DNA of 37,197 bases. Origin: Cytobacillus firmus NBRC 15306. Its GTDB lineage: Bacteria; Bacillota; Bacilli; Bacillales; Cytobacillaceae. Under the pieces are notes generated by a model, which was not told where the DNA came from, searched no databases, and was given only the letters and a program-made list of their open reading frames with translations. The position numbers were made by a program, and so were the translations under genes. The stretch covers positions 1 to 37,197 of the forward strand of contig NZ_BCUY01000038.1 of NCBI RefSeq assembly GCF_001591465.1, read 5' to 3'. Every line of letters begins with the position of its first letter. The first letter of the stretch is position 1. Shown one piece after another: positions 26,342-34,014 of this stretch.

Positions 26342-27511
26342 TTGGACATGCTTAAAAGAACATACATTTTAAAAGGGATTGGTGATGGAATGTTAAAAGA
26401 GAATATCTCTCTCAGCCAGCTGCTGACATTGTTGATCAATTTCCTTTTAGGAAGCGCCATTGTTGTCGGAGTAGGCGGGGATGCCAAAAAAGATGCCTGG
26501 ATTGCAATCGCAGCCGCCATACTGATTGGATTTGGTATCATGCTTTTCTATTATTTCTTAATAAGCCGGGTGCCTGGAAATAATTTTTTCGAGCTGATGG
26601 AGTTTGGCTTTAAAAGGCCGCTTGCAATCATTTTTTCTATTACTTACGTGGTTTATTTCCTATACCTTGCCTGCAGGGTGGTCCGTGATTTTGGGGAATT
26701 GATTGCTTCGGCCATTCTGCCGTCGACACCAATAGAAATTATCTCGCTGACCATCTGTCTGCTGATGGCCTATATTTTATATCTCGGTCTTGAAGTCCTT
26801 GGCAGAACCTCGGAAATTTTTACTCCTTATTTATTCGGCTTTTTGTTTCTTCTAACCATCCTATTATTTGCAAGCGGGAATGCCAATTTAAATGAAATAA
26901 AGCCCGTGCTCGGAGATGGGGTTAAGCCAGTTTTGAAGGCGCTTTTTCCAACTTTGATCGTGTTTCCTTTTGGCGAGCTTATTGCATTTACACTCATCCT
27001 TCCGGTAGTAACCAATTTTAAATATTGCCTGCGTGTGTCATTGCTGGGAGTGGCAATTGCGGGTGCGCTATTATTATTTGCGATGTTTTTGATGATTGTG
27101 ACACTTGGAGCTGATGCTTTGCTGCGTTCCAATTTTCCCATGCTTAGTTCAGCCCGCGAGGTCTCCATCGGCAATTTCATCGAAAGAATTGATGCGCTCG
27201 TTGTTTTTATCATGATGCTGGGGATTTTGGTCAAGGGGTCGGTGTTTATGTTCGCAGGATTGAAGGGCCTGGAATACACCTTCAGACTTCCGTACCGTTA
27301 TTTTTCCCTGCCGGTTGCCATGATTGTTTCAGCTTATTCTGTATTGATATCAGTAAATTTCGGTGACCATTGGCAGGAGGGACTTGAGATGGTCCCATAC
27401 TGCCTGCATTTGCCGATGCAGTTCGGGCTGCCTTCGCTTCTTTTAATCGCAGTTTTATGGAAGAGGCGAAAGAAAAAGGCTAAACCCGGCACGAAGGGGA
27501 TGAAGTTTTGA
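26342..27511 (+). CDS. spore germinant receptor B subunit (GerAB family permease-like)
   Basis: The protein has up to 389 residues and ten hydrophobic helices, an APC-superfamily fold of the inner spore membrane. The ISLSQLLTLLINFLLGSAIVVG start and the central GRTSEIFTPYLF segment are characteristic of the GerAB/GerB family, where the subunit binds the germinant. The frame begins at TTG 26342, preceded by GGAGAAAG; the first residues with family resemblance follow ATG 26390, which could be the true start. The stop codon overlaps the TTG start of the next frame by 3 bases, so B and A are translationally coupled. B precedes A here, unlike the A-B-C order of gerA. Confidence 0.88.
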   Translation: MDMLKRTYILKGIGDGMLKENISLSQLLTLLINFLLGSAIVVGVGGDAKKDAWIAIAAAILIGFGIMLFYYFLISRVPGNNFFELMEFGFKRPLAIIFSITYVVYFLYLACRVVRDFGELIASAILPSTPIEIISLTICLLMAYILYLGLEVLGRTSEIFTPYLFGFLFLLTILLFASGNANLNEIKPVLGDGVKPVLKALFPTLIVFPFGELIAFTLILPVVTNFKYCLRVSLLGVAIAGALLLFAMFLMIVTLGADALLRSNFPMLSSAREVSIGNFIERIDALVVFIMMLGILVKGSVFMFAGLKGLEYTFRLPYRYFSLPVAMIVSAYSVLISVNFGDHWQEGLEMVPYCLHLPMQFGLPSLLLIAVLWKRRKKKAKPGTKGMKF

Positions 27512-27693
27512 GTATTCTTAAATCACTCTTAAAAATGCGCAAAAAAAAGGAATACCCTGTTTATATTGAGGAAACGGCAGACCCAGGCCCGAATCTTAAA
27601 AACATGAATCTGAACCAGCTGAAAGAAAAAATAAATGCAGAATTCGGAAGTACGATTGATTTAAGCATGGATGAGCTGAAAACAGAAGGCTAA
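27508..27693 (+). pseudogene. N-terminal fragment of the germinant receptor A subunit gene
   Basis: From TTG 27508 the frame encodes 61 residues with the hydrophilic, Lys-rich start and the LKEKINAEFGSTIDL segment that precede the first globular part of GerAA-type proteins. It ends at TAA 27691-27693. The downstream gerA-like frame resumes in the same phase two codons later (GAT GCG ATG), so the fragment and the next CDS are one gene split by a single nonsense codon. One base change (for example AAA to TAA) would explain it. Either the A subunit is shortened by re-initiation at ATG 27700, or the gene is inactive, or the base is a sequencing error. Confidence 0.75.
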
Positions 27694-27699
27694 GATGCG

Positions 27700-29097
27700 A
27701 TGCTTATCTATCTTACAACCATGATTGATACTAAATTGCTAAAGGAAACGATCCTGCAATCCATCAGCGGGAAAGAGGATGGTTTTAACTTAACAACAGA
27801 GGATGATTTAAAGTCATTATGCAAGGAGAAATTCGGAGGAGCAGGATATCAGCTGGTTGGGTCATTCGATGAGATTATCACCTCTCTGCTTTATGGAAAC
27901 ATCATTATTTTATTTAAAGATATGGAAAAGGCGCTTTCCCTTTCCATGGCTATCGGCGAAGACCGGTCCATAACAGAGCCGAGCACTCAGACGGTCATCC
28001 GGGGTCCCAAGGATGGGTTTGTGGAGTCGATAACAACAAATGTAAGCCTGCTGAGAAGAAGAATAAAAAACAGGAACCTCCGTTTTGAAAAATTCATCAT
28101 TGGTTCTGAGACTAACACTTCTGTATACATCGGGTATATGGAAGGAACGGCAAATGAAAAGATCGTTGGAGAGGTACGCAAAAGACTTGGCCAGATAAAG
28201 GTGAACGCCATCTTTGAATCCGGAAATATTGAAGAGCTGATTGCAGATAAATCTGCGACACCTTTTCCGCTGGCGCTGAATAGTGAGAGGCCTGATGCGG
28301 TGGCATCCAATTTGCTTGAAGGAAAAATTGCCATCCTTGTTGATGGCACACCTTTTGTACTGGTGGTTCCGGCTGTACTGGTCGATTTCTTTTCCATCGC
28401 AGAAGATTATTATCAAAACTTCATGATGGGAAGCTTCTTAAGAATAATCCGATATTTATCCTTTATGATTGCCTTGATTACGCCCTCCTTATATGTCGGG
28501 ATTTTAACCTTTCATCATGAGCTTCTGCCCACGCCCCTCCTTCTCGGGATTATTGCCCAGCGGGAAGGAGTGCCGTTTCCGGCAGTCATTGAAGTCATAT
28601 TGATGGAAGTAACCTTTGAGATCCTGAGGGAAGCCGGTGTTCGGATGCCAAGGGCTGTCGGGCAGACAGTTTCAATCGTAGGGGCTCTCGTGATCGGACA
28701 GGCTGCAGCAGAGGCAGGTATTATATCGAATATTATGGTCATCATTGTCGCTATTACAGCCATCGCCAATTTTGTATCGCCCACTTATAGTTTTGGTGCA
28801 GCAGCAAGACTGTTAAGGTTTCTCCTGATTATTGTGTCGGCCATATTGGGTTTGTATGGTGTCCTGATTGTACTAGTTTTTATTGTGGCCCATTTGAGCT
28901 CTCTCAGATCTTTTGGCATTCCATATCTTTCGCCGGTGGCGCCGTTTATTATCGAGCAGCAGAAGGATGTATTTTTCCGATTCCCGATCTGGAGCATGAG
29001 GAAGAGGCCAGCTTATTTAAAAACGCAGAATCCTGAAAAATTTCCAAAGACAGGGTCGCCTTCTCCTCCTCCAATGAAAGGAGAGCAGTCCAATTGA
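27700..29097 (+). CDS. spore germinant receptor A subunit (GerAA family), N terminus cut off
   Basis: The reading frame (465 residues) covers nearly all of a GerAA-type protein: the cytoplasmic N-terminal domain (IYLTTMIDTKLLKE, then SLLRRRIKNRNLRFE), the LVDGTPFVLVVPA segment, and five to six membrane helices including HHELLPTPLLLGIIAQREGVPFP and RMPRAVGQTVSIVGALVIGQAA, both strongly conserved. The proline-rich tail is cytoplasmic. About 63 residues are missing from the N terminus because of the in-frame TAA at 27691-27693. ATG 27700 has no clear ribosome site of its own; re-initiation after the short upstream frame is conceivable. Its stop overlaps the TTG start of the C subunit. Confidence 0.85.
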   Translation: MLIYLTTMIDTKLLKETILQSISGKEDGFNLTTEDDLKSLCKEKFGGAGYQLVGSFDEIITSLLYGNIIILFKDMEKALSLSMAIGEDRSITEPSTQTVIRGPKDGFVESITTNVSLLRRRIKNRNLRFEKFIIGSETNTSVYIGYMEGTANEKIVGEVRKRLGQIKVNAIFESGNIEELIADKSATPFPLALNSERPDAVASNLLEGKIAILVDGTPFVLVVPAVLVDFFSIAEDYYQNFMMGSFLRIIRYLSFMIALITPSLYVGILTFHHELLPTPLLLGIIAQREGVPFPAVIEVILMEVTFEILREAGVRMPRAVGQTVSIVGALVIGQAAAEAGIISNIMVIIVAITAIANFVSPTYSFGAAARLLRFLLIIVSAILGLYGVLIVLVFIVAHLSSLRSFGIPYLSPVAPFIIEQQKDVFFRFPIWSMRKRPAYLKTQNPEKFPKTGSPSPPPMKGEQSN

Positions 29098-30287
29098 AAA
29101 AATGTGGTGTGATGTCCGTCATTTTTTTAGCGGCAATACTGCTGGCCGGATGCTGGGATCAGAGAGAACTGGGTGAAATAACCGTTGTCACAGGAATGGC
29201 TGTGGATAAGGGAGAAAACGATAAGTATATTCTGACTGTAGAAGGCATTAATGCAACTGAATTGAATAACCGCACCGCCAGCGGCTTTGCTCCATCAATT
29301 GTTTACTCTGCGGAGGGAAATTCTCTGGCAGAGCTGACCTATAGAGTGAATGAAGGGATGTCCAGGCACCTGATCTATTCTCACATGCGCACACTGATTA
29401 TTGGTGAGGAGCTTGCGAAAGAGGGGATTATTGACTTTATTGATTTCCTGGAAAGAAACCGGGAAATCCGTGATGATTTTAATATTTTGATTGCAAGAGG
29501 GGCCAAGGGCTCTGATGTTCTAAAAGTGACGTATCAATTCCAGAAATCAACTTCTTTAAAATTGCACACGCAGCTGGACACCATGATGAAGGATTGGGGT
29601 GGAGACCCAGGAGTGAGGATGAATGATGTTATTACAGCCTGGACCGCCCCGGGACGCCAGCCTGTAATGGCCGCTGTCAGGATTAAGGGTGACCCGGAAG
29701 CTGGCGCCAGTGCGGAAAATATGATGAAGGTCACCCCGGATGCGCTTGTCGTCCTGGACTCACTGGCTATATTCAAAGGTGATAAGCTGGAAGGGTTTCT
29801 GACATTGGAGGATTCAAGAAATTACTTATGGATTCAGAATAAAATTAATAAAACATCCATTACGGTTAAGTGCAATGAAAGCCAGTATATGGGGCTTAGA
29901 GTATATGATACAAGGACAAAGGTTAAAGGGAAACTCGAAAATGGAAAAGCAAAGATAGATATAAAAATCAGAGCAGAGGCGTATATTGATGGGACTCATT
30001 GCAACGATCAGTTTGATAAGGCAAAGACATATGAAGAAAATGGAGAAATTGCCCAAAAGCAGATTAATGATATGGTTGGAAAAACGATTGAGAAGGTTCA
30101 GCAGGAATATGGCACCGATATTTTTGGTTTTGGCGAAGTTGTGCTGAGACAGGATTATCAGAACTTCAAAAAAGTCCAGAATAACTGGGACGAAAAATTT
30201 GCTGATGCGGATATACAAGTAGACACAGCATTAATCATTCGGCGAACGGGCATCAGGACTAAAAGCTTTCTGAAGGAAGTAAAGTAG
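29094..30287 (+). CDS. spore germinant receptor C subunit (GerAC family lipoprotein)
   Basis: The precursor has 397 residues with a lipoprotein signal and lipobox LLAGC (Cys at about residue 20), followed by WDQRELGEITVVTGMAVDK, the standard GerAC opening. The three-domain C-subunit body follows, ending in VDTALIIRRTGIRTKSF. It anchors on the outer face of the inner spore membrane and completes the receptor. The start is TTG 29094, overlapping the A-subunit stop codon, with AAAGGAGAG upstream. It is the last gene of the D-B-A-C operon. Confidence 0.92.
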   Translation: MKKCGVMSVIFLAAILLAGCWDQRELGEITVVTGMAVDKGENDKYILTVEGINATELNNRTASGFAPSIVYSAEGNSLAELTYRVNEGMSRHLIYSHMRTLIIGEELAKEGIIDFIDFLERNREIRDDFNILIARGAKGSDVLKVTYQFQKSTSLKLHTQLDTMMKDWGGDPGVRMNDVITAWTAPGRQPVMAAVRIKGDPEAGASAENMMKVTPDALVVLDSLAIFKGDKLEGFLTLEDSRNYLWIQNKINKTSITVKCNESQYMGLRVYDTRTKVKGKLENGKAKIDIKIRAEAYIDGTHCNDQFDKAKTYEENGEIAQKQINDMVGKTIEKVQQEYGTDIFGFGEVVLRQDYQNFKKVQNNWDEKFADADIQVDTALIIRRTGIRTKSFLKEVK

Positions 30288-30302
30288 TGATCCTTTCATT
30301 CA

Positions 30303-30331
30303 TTGACGCATAAAAGCTGTATTGATATAAT
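30303..30331 (+). promoter_or_regulatory. sigma-A promoter of the MetI/MccB-like gene
   Basis: TTGACG and TATAAT are separated by 17 bases, a near-consensus promoter starting just after the ger operon. Transcription from it would begin near 30338, leaving a leader of about 70 bases that contains the hairpin at 30362-30390. Confidence 0.6.
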
Positions 30332-30361
30332 TTTTTATAAATTCAGCTAATTATTATTAAA

Positions 30362-30390
30362 AGGTCTGGGCACTTCTCCAGACTTATTTC
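30362..30390 (+). terminator. leader hairpin: ger-operon terminator or attenuator of the next gene
   Basis: GTCTGG pairs with CCAGAC, extended by an A-T and a G-T pair, around an eight-base loop, and TTATTTC follows. The stem is short and the T run interrupted. It lies between the strong promoter at 30303 and the PLP-enzyme gene, so it would be transcribed as part of that leader. No S-box or T-box consensus is visible beside it. Confidence 0.45.
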
Positions 30391-30410
30391 TTTTAAAGGG
30401 GAAAGGCCAA

Positions 30411-31544
30411 ATGAATTTCGAAACTTCTGTTCTGCATAGAAAAAATAACAGCAATCGCAAAATTAAAAGTAAAGTCACACCCATCTATCAAACCTCCGCT
30501 TTTGCTTTCAGCGATCTTGATGAGCTGGAGGGATTTTATCAGGGGAACGGCAACTATCTTTATTCCCGGGTGGGAAATCCGAATACAGATGAGCTTGGTG
30601 AATTAATTGCCGGCCTTGAAGGAGCGCCAGCCGGGACAGCTGCCTCCTCCGGTTTATCTGCCATCCTCTCGGGAGTGCTTGCTGTGGTCAAAAGCGACGA
30701 CCATATTGTGGCTGCCGATGACCTGTACGGAGGCAGCTTCCATTTAATTAAGGAAGAGCTGACACAGCTCGGTATTGAAGTTACCTTTGTGCCATTTTCT
30801 GATGCTCATCAGGTGGAGGGGGCCATTAAGGAAAATACAAAACTTCTATACTCAGAAAGCATCACAAATCCTTTATTGCGAGTGGAAGACCTTGAAGAAG
30901 TCGTCCGTCTGGCGAAGAAGCATCATCTCGTTACCCTGATTGATAATACATTTGCCACTCCTTATCATTGCAAGCCCTATTTGAAAGGCATTGATCTAGT
31001 TGTCCACAGTGCAACCAAATACATAGGCGGGCACAGTGATATCACTGCAGGTGTCCTCGTGGGAGATGAAGAGCTGGTTGGAAAAGCGCGCGGCAAAATT
31101 GTAAACCTCGGGGCAAATCTAAGTCCGTTTGAAGCCTGGCTGACCTGCAGGGGAGTGAAAACGCTGGCTCTCAGAATGAAGCAGCAGTCTGCCAATGCCA
31201 GAAAAGTGGCAAGGGCATTAGAGCAAAACCAGGAAGTAAACAAAGTCTATTATCCTTTTCACCACGGCGAAGAAGGGTTCGGTGCCATCGTCACGATTGA
31301 ATTGTCTGACACTGCTGATGTGAATAAGTTTTTTAAAGAACTTGAATGGATTAAAATTGTGCCGACACTTGCGGGTGTTGAAACGTCCGTATCACATCCC
31401 CTGACAACATCCCACCGGGCACTGCCTCCTGAAGTATGCAAAGAACTCGGCATTACCAAGCAGGTGGTAAGGATATCCATTGGCATTGAACATCCCGATG
31501 ATATTATTGCACAGCTGAATGAGGCTGTTAATCGGAGTCTGTGA
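30411..31544 (+). CDS. Cys/Met-metabolism PLP enzyme (MetI/MccB-type trans-sulfuration enzyme)
   Basis: The protein has 377 residues and the cystathionine gamma-synthase/gamma-lyase fold. Seen: PIYQTSAFAF near the N terminus, YSRVGNPNTDELGELIAGLEG, the PLP-stacking segment, and the PLP-lysine Lys203 in HSATKYIGGHSD. The C-terminal GVETSVSHPLTTSH and RISIGIEHPDDIIAQL blocks are also standard. Members catalyse cystathionine or O-acylhomoserine chemistry; MetI, MccB and methionine gamma-lyase are too similar to separate by eye. The gene stands alone with a good promoter, not beside metC or mccA, which leaves the role open. AAAGGGGAAAGG precedes ATG. It ends 5 bases from a convergent small gene. 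Confidence 0.88.
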   Translation: MNFETSVLHRKNNSNRKIKSKVTPIYQTSAFAFSDLDELEGFYQGNGNYLYSRVGNPNTDELGELIAGLEGAPAGTAASSGLSAILSGVLAVVKSDDHIVAADDLYGGSFHLIKEELTQLGIEVTFVPFSDAHQVEGAIKENTKLLYSESITNPLLRVEDLEEVVRLAKKHHLVTLIDNTFATPYHCKPYLKGIDLVVHSATKYIGGHSDITAGVLVGDEELVGKARGKIVNLGANLSPFEAWLTCRGVKTLALRMKQQSANARKVARALEQNQEVNKVYYPFHHGEEGFGAIVTIELSDTADVNKFFKELEWIKIVPTLAGVETSVSHPLTTSHRALPPEVCKELGITKQVVRISIGIEHPDDIIAQLNEAVNRSL

Positions 31545-31549
31545 GGATC

Positions 31550-31816
31550 TTAGATGGTCTCGAGCTGGTCAAACAGCCAAAACTTCAATAAAACCAAAAA
31601 AATAACAGTTAAGATGAAGTTTTTTAGACTGAATGTCAACTTGCCATTCTTGGGCAAAACAATGCCCATTGAAACCAGGTACCAGAACCACGTCTTATTG
31701 GTCAATCTATTTGGATTGGAGAAATGCCCCTGCTGTTTCTTTTTATTTTCATGCCGGGCCCAGAGAAGTACAACGATGATATCAAGACATGAGCCGATGG
31801 AAATGGCTGTGATCAC
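31550..31816 (-). CDS. small membrane protein of unknown function, start codon uncertain
   Basis: From GTG 31816 the frame gives 88 residues with two hydrophobic segments (ISIGSCLDIIVVLLW and FILTVIFLVLLKFWLF) around a basic, Asn/Lys-rich loop. The frame stays open upstream to a TGA at about 31921, adding a plausible hydrophilic N terminus (NPFSKELQIQKHNQ, then EGKWQPSN), but that stretch contains no ATG, GTG or TTG and only a CTG at 31915-31913. Either the protein starts at GTG 31816 without a good ribosome site, or it uses a rare start, or the original start is mutated. I do not recognise the family. It converges on the PLP-enzyme gene with no visible terminator. Confidence 0.5.
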   Translation of the reverse strand: MITAISIGSCLDIIVVLLWARHENKKKQQGHFSNPNRLTNKTWFWYLVSMGIVLPKNGKLTFSLKNFILTVIFLVLLKFWLFDQLETI

Positions 31817-31989
31817 AAAAGTATTGGATGGCTGCCATTTTCCTTCGTTCTCAGCTGCTTTCTTTTCCTGATTGTGCTTTTGAATCTGGAGTTCTTTGGA
31901 GAATGGATTGTGCAGTTTTCAGGAATGAAGTGAATCCTTCCATTAAATACTAAGCTAATAACAGTATTTTAGGAAGGAGCTGACACACC

Positions 31990-32799
31990 ATGCCTGAGCT
32001 TCCGGAAATGGAAACCTGCAGAAGGCTGTTAACGGAGAAGCTGGTCCGTAAAGTCATTACTGATGTAGAGGTGAACCGTGAAAAATCAATCAATGCGCAG
32101 CCTGCCCAATTCAAAAGTCAGCTGATTAATGTGCAAATAACCGAAATCCAAAGAAGGGCCAAGCACCTTATTTTCAAGCTGAACTCCGGTAAAAATCTGC
32201 TGCTGCACCTCATGCTCGGGGGCTGGATGTATATCGGCAGCGAAGCAGACAATCCTGACCGCACCAAACAAGTTATTATTTCATTTGGGGATATTAAACT
32301 ATATTTTATTGGACTTAGACTTGGCTATCTGCACTTGCTGACAGACGCAGAGGCGGAAGAGGCGCTTTCCGGTCTGGGACCGGAGCCCCTGGATCACACG
32401 CTGGGATTTCCGGCCTTTCATGAACTGATCGGAAGCAGGAGAGGTATGCTGAAAACGACATTGGTCAATCAGCAGTTTCTCTCGGGAATCGGCAACTGCT
32501 ACAGCGATGAAATCTGTTTTGAGGCCGGACTGCTGCCTATGAAAAAAGCGGATGAATTGGATGAGGATGAAAGAAAAATCCTGTATCAGTCCATGAAGGG
32601 CGTATTAACCCGTGCCATTCAGTTTGGAGGCTATATGGAAGAGCCTTTATTTAAGGGAGATGCCAAAACGGGGGGGTATAATGAGCAGTGCAGGGTATAT
32701 GACAGAGAAGGAGAACCATGCCTCCGCTGCGGCAGCCCAATAGTGAAAGAAGAAATATCTTCACGAAAAACGTTCTATTGTGGAAATTGCCAACGCTAG
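31990..32799 (+). CDS. Fpg/Nei-family DNA glycosylase-lyase
   Basis: The protein has 269 residues. After Met removal it begins PELPE, giving the catalytic proline and glutamate of the Fpg/MutM family. Other family features: RRAKHLIF with the conserved lysine, the helix-two-turn-helix LVNQQFLSGIGNCYSDEICFEAG, and a C-terminal zinc finger (CLRC ... CGNC). It excises oxidised bases such as 8-oxoguanine and nicks the strand. MutM in Bacillus usually lies beside polA and coaE; this copy does not, and it is more divergent (for example MLGGWMYIG), so it is probably a second, Nei-like paralogue. The ribosome site AAGGAG is about 11 bases upstream. Confidence 0.88.
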   Translation: MPELPEMETCRRLLTEKLVRKVITDVEVNREKSINAQPAQFKSQLINVQITEIQRRAKHLIFKLNSGKNLLLHLMLGGWMYIGSEADNPDRTKQVIISFGDIKLYFIGLRLGYLHLLTDAEAEEALSGLGPEPLDHTLGFPAFHELIGSRRGMLKTTLVNQQFLSGIGNCYSDEICFEAGLLPMKKADELDEDERKILYQSMKGVLTRAIQFGGYMEEPLFKGDAKTGGYNEQCRVYDREGEPCLRCGSPIVKEEISSRKTFYCGNCQR

Positions 32800-32800
32800 T

Positions 32801-32832
32801 AAAAGAGGCTGCCTAAACGGGCAGCCTCTTTT
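32801..32832. terminator. bidirectional terminator between the glycosylase gene and the 47-codon gene
   Basis: AAAAGAGGCTGCC pairs perfectly with GGCAGCCTCTTTT around a TAAACG loop, with T runs on both strands. It starts just after the glycosylase stop and ends 3 bases before the stop codon of the minus-strand small gene. Confidence 0.92.
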
Positions 32833-32834
32833 CA

Positions 32835-32978
32835 CTACTCTTCCGAATTACTCTGTATTCTGTCAACTGCCGTGGAATCACGGGAATCCATTGCACCCTT
32901 TAGAAAATGGACCAGCATAAACCCGACAAGTCCCAATGAAAAAATAAAACCGATTGTAATTGCCCACATTAAAGCCAT
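32835..32978 (-). CDS. 47-residue single-pass membrane protein
   Basis: On the minus strand ATG 32978 begins a 47-residue frame: MALMWAITIGFIFSLGLVGF, a continued hydrophobic helix to about residue 27, then a polar tail rich in Asp, Ser and Glu. GGGAGG lies 8 bases upstream, an excellent ribosome site, and a strong terminator follows the stop immediately. These three together make a real gene likely. The protein should be a one-helix membrane protein with the charged tail outside the bilayer; no family or function is recognised. An overlapping plus-strand frame from 32960 has no such support. Confidence 0.75.
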   Translation of the reverse strand: MALMWAITIGFIFSLGLVGFMLVHFLKGAMDSRDSTAVDRIQSNSEE

Positions 32979-33156
32979 CCTTTAACCTCCCTATTTCGAT
33001 TAGCGAGATCGTCCTTACTAAAAGGTATATGCCTGAAATCCGCAATCTTTCCCTTTCGATTATAAAAAAAGGAAGGGAACAGGCTGCTGCATATCGAAGT
33101 ATTGAAAGATGGCATAAAGTGGTTTACGCCAAAAGCGCTAAAGGGGGAGATCTCTT

Positions 33157-33636
33157 TTGGATTTCAAGACCGCAGATTTATGTGATGATCACAGCCAGAA
33201 GCTGCGTATTTGCCAGCAGGAGTTTAAATCCTATGGAAAAAAAAGCAAGTTTTCCGGTCCAGTTTCTACAGTTAGAGTGTTTGAAGACAACGTGCTGGTC
33301 AAAGAGGCATTGGAGTCGATTCCGGAGGGAAGTGTACTGGTGGTGGATGGCGGCGGTTCAAAAAGGTGCGCACTAATGGGTGACCGGCTTGGTGAGATTG
33401 CTCAATCAAGAAAGCTTGCCGGTGTGATTATTTATGGATGCGTTCGGGATACAGTGGAGCTTGGAAGTCTCGATACAGGCATCCTGGCACTTGGCAGCAA
33501 CCCTTTAAAAAGCAGAAAGGAAGGAAAAGGGGACCGCAGCATTCCTGTTACATTTGGCGGGATTGACTGGAAGCCGGGTGAATATGTATATGCAGATGAA
33601 GATGGAGTGATTGTCTCTTCTGTACCGCTTATTTAA
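33157..33636 (+). CDS. rraA: RraA-family protein
   Basis: The protein has 159 residues with the complete RraA fold pattern: FKTADLCDDHSQKLRICQQEF at the start, LVVDGGGSKRCALMGDRLGEIA, GVIIYGCVRDTVELG and the VTFGGIDWKPGEYVYADEDGVIV ending. RraA of E. coli inhibits RNase E; relatives are 4-hydroxy-4-methyl-2-oxoglutarate/oxaloacetate aldolases, and the conserved Gly-rich and Arg-Asp (VRD) motifs are kept here. In a Bacillus that relies on RNase Y the RNase-inhibitor role is doubtful. The start is TTG 33157 with AAGGGGGAGA about 7 bases upstream. It is monocistronic. Confidence 0.88.
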   Translation: MDFKTADLCDDHSQKLRICQQEFKSYGKKSKFSGPVSTVRVFEDNVLVKEALESIPEGSVLVVDGGGSKRCALMGDRLGEIAQSRKLAGVIIYGCVRDTVELGSLDTGILALGSNPLKSRKEGKGDRSIPVTFGGIDWKPGEYVYADEDGVIVSSVPLI

Positions 33637-33641
33637 AGATG

Positions 33642-33667
33642 AACACCCGCCTATGAGCGGGTGTTTT
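33642..33667 (+). terminator. intrinsic terminator after rraA
   Basis: AACACCCGC pairs perfectly with GCGGGTGTT around CTATGA and is followed by TT. Confidence 0.85.
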
Positions 33668-33725
33668 CTATCTTTGGCACTTTCCTGCTTAACACAGAAT
33701 ACCGTATCTAAAGGGGGTGCATAAC

Positions 33726-33983
33726 ATGATTATAATCTTTTTGCTTTTATGGGCAGCCGGCATTTATCTTTTGTTCCGCAGCAGGAAAGAGGAAGAAGAA
33801 CACTTGGTGCTGAAGCTGATTGGCTATTATCTATTAGGGACATTTACTTTTAGCTTTAATGGCATTGTTCTGCCGGTTGGTTTTGTGATCAGTTTATTAC
33901 TGAAGCCCCAGCAGAACAGAAGCGTGAAGCGGGTCTCTGCGATTTTTGGGCTGGTAATAATGCTCCTTGGTCTTTTTTTATAG
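33726..33983 (+). CDS. small membrane protein, three hydrophobic segments, unknown function
   Basis: From ATG 33726 the frame gives 85 residues: a first helix (MIIIFLLLWAAGIYLLF), a charged stretch RSRKEEEEH, a second helix over GTFTFSFNGIVLPVGFVISLLL and a C-terminal helix GLVIMLLGLFL. AAAGGGGGTG at 33711-33719 gives ATG 33726 the better spacing; the GTG at 33717 lies in the ribosome site. I do not recognise the family. It converges on the VanW gene. The palindrome CATCATTTC/GAAATGATG in the 31-base gap lacks a T run, so it is only a possible terminator. Confidence 0.65.
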   Translation: MIIIFLLLWAAGIYLLFRSRKEEEEHLVLKLIGYYLLGTFTFSFNGIVLPVGFVISLLLKPQQNRSVKRVSAIFGLVIMLLGLFL

Positions 33984-34014
33984 ACTTTCATCATTTCGAA
34001 TGAAATGATGGCAT

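Noticed and set aside
32960-33376. 138-codon plus-strand frame before and across rraA
   Set aside because: It overlaps both the 47-codon minus-strand gene and the conserved RraA frame, and its translation resembles nothing.
33989-34011. CATCATTTC/GAAATGATG palindrome between convergent genes as a terminator
   Set aside because: The stem is good, but there is no T run at the 3' side on either strand; left unannotated.
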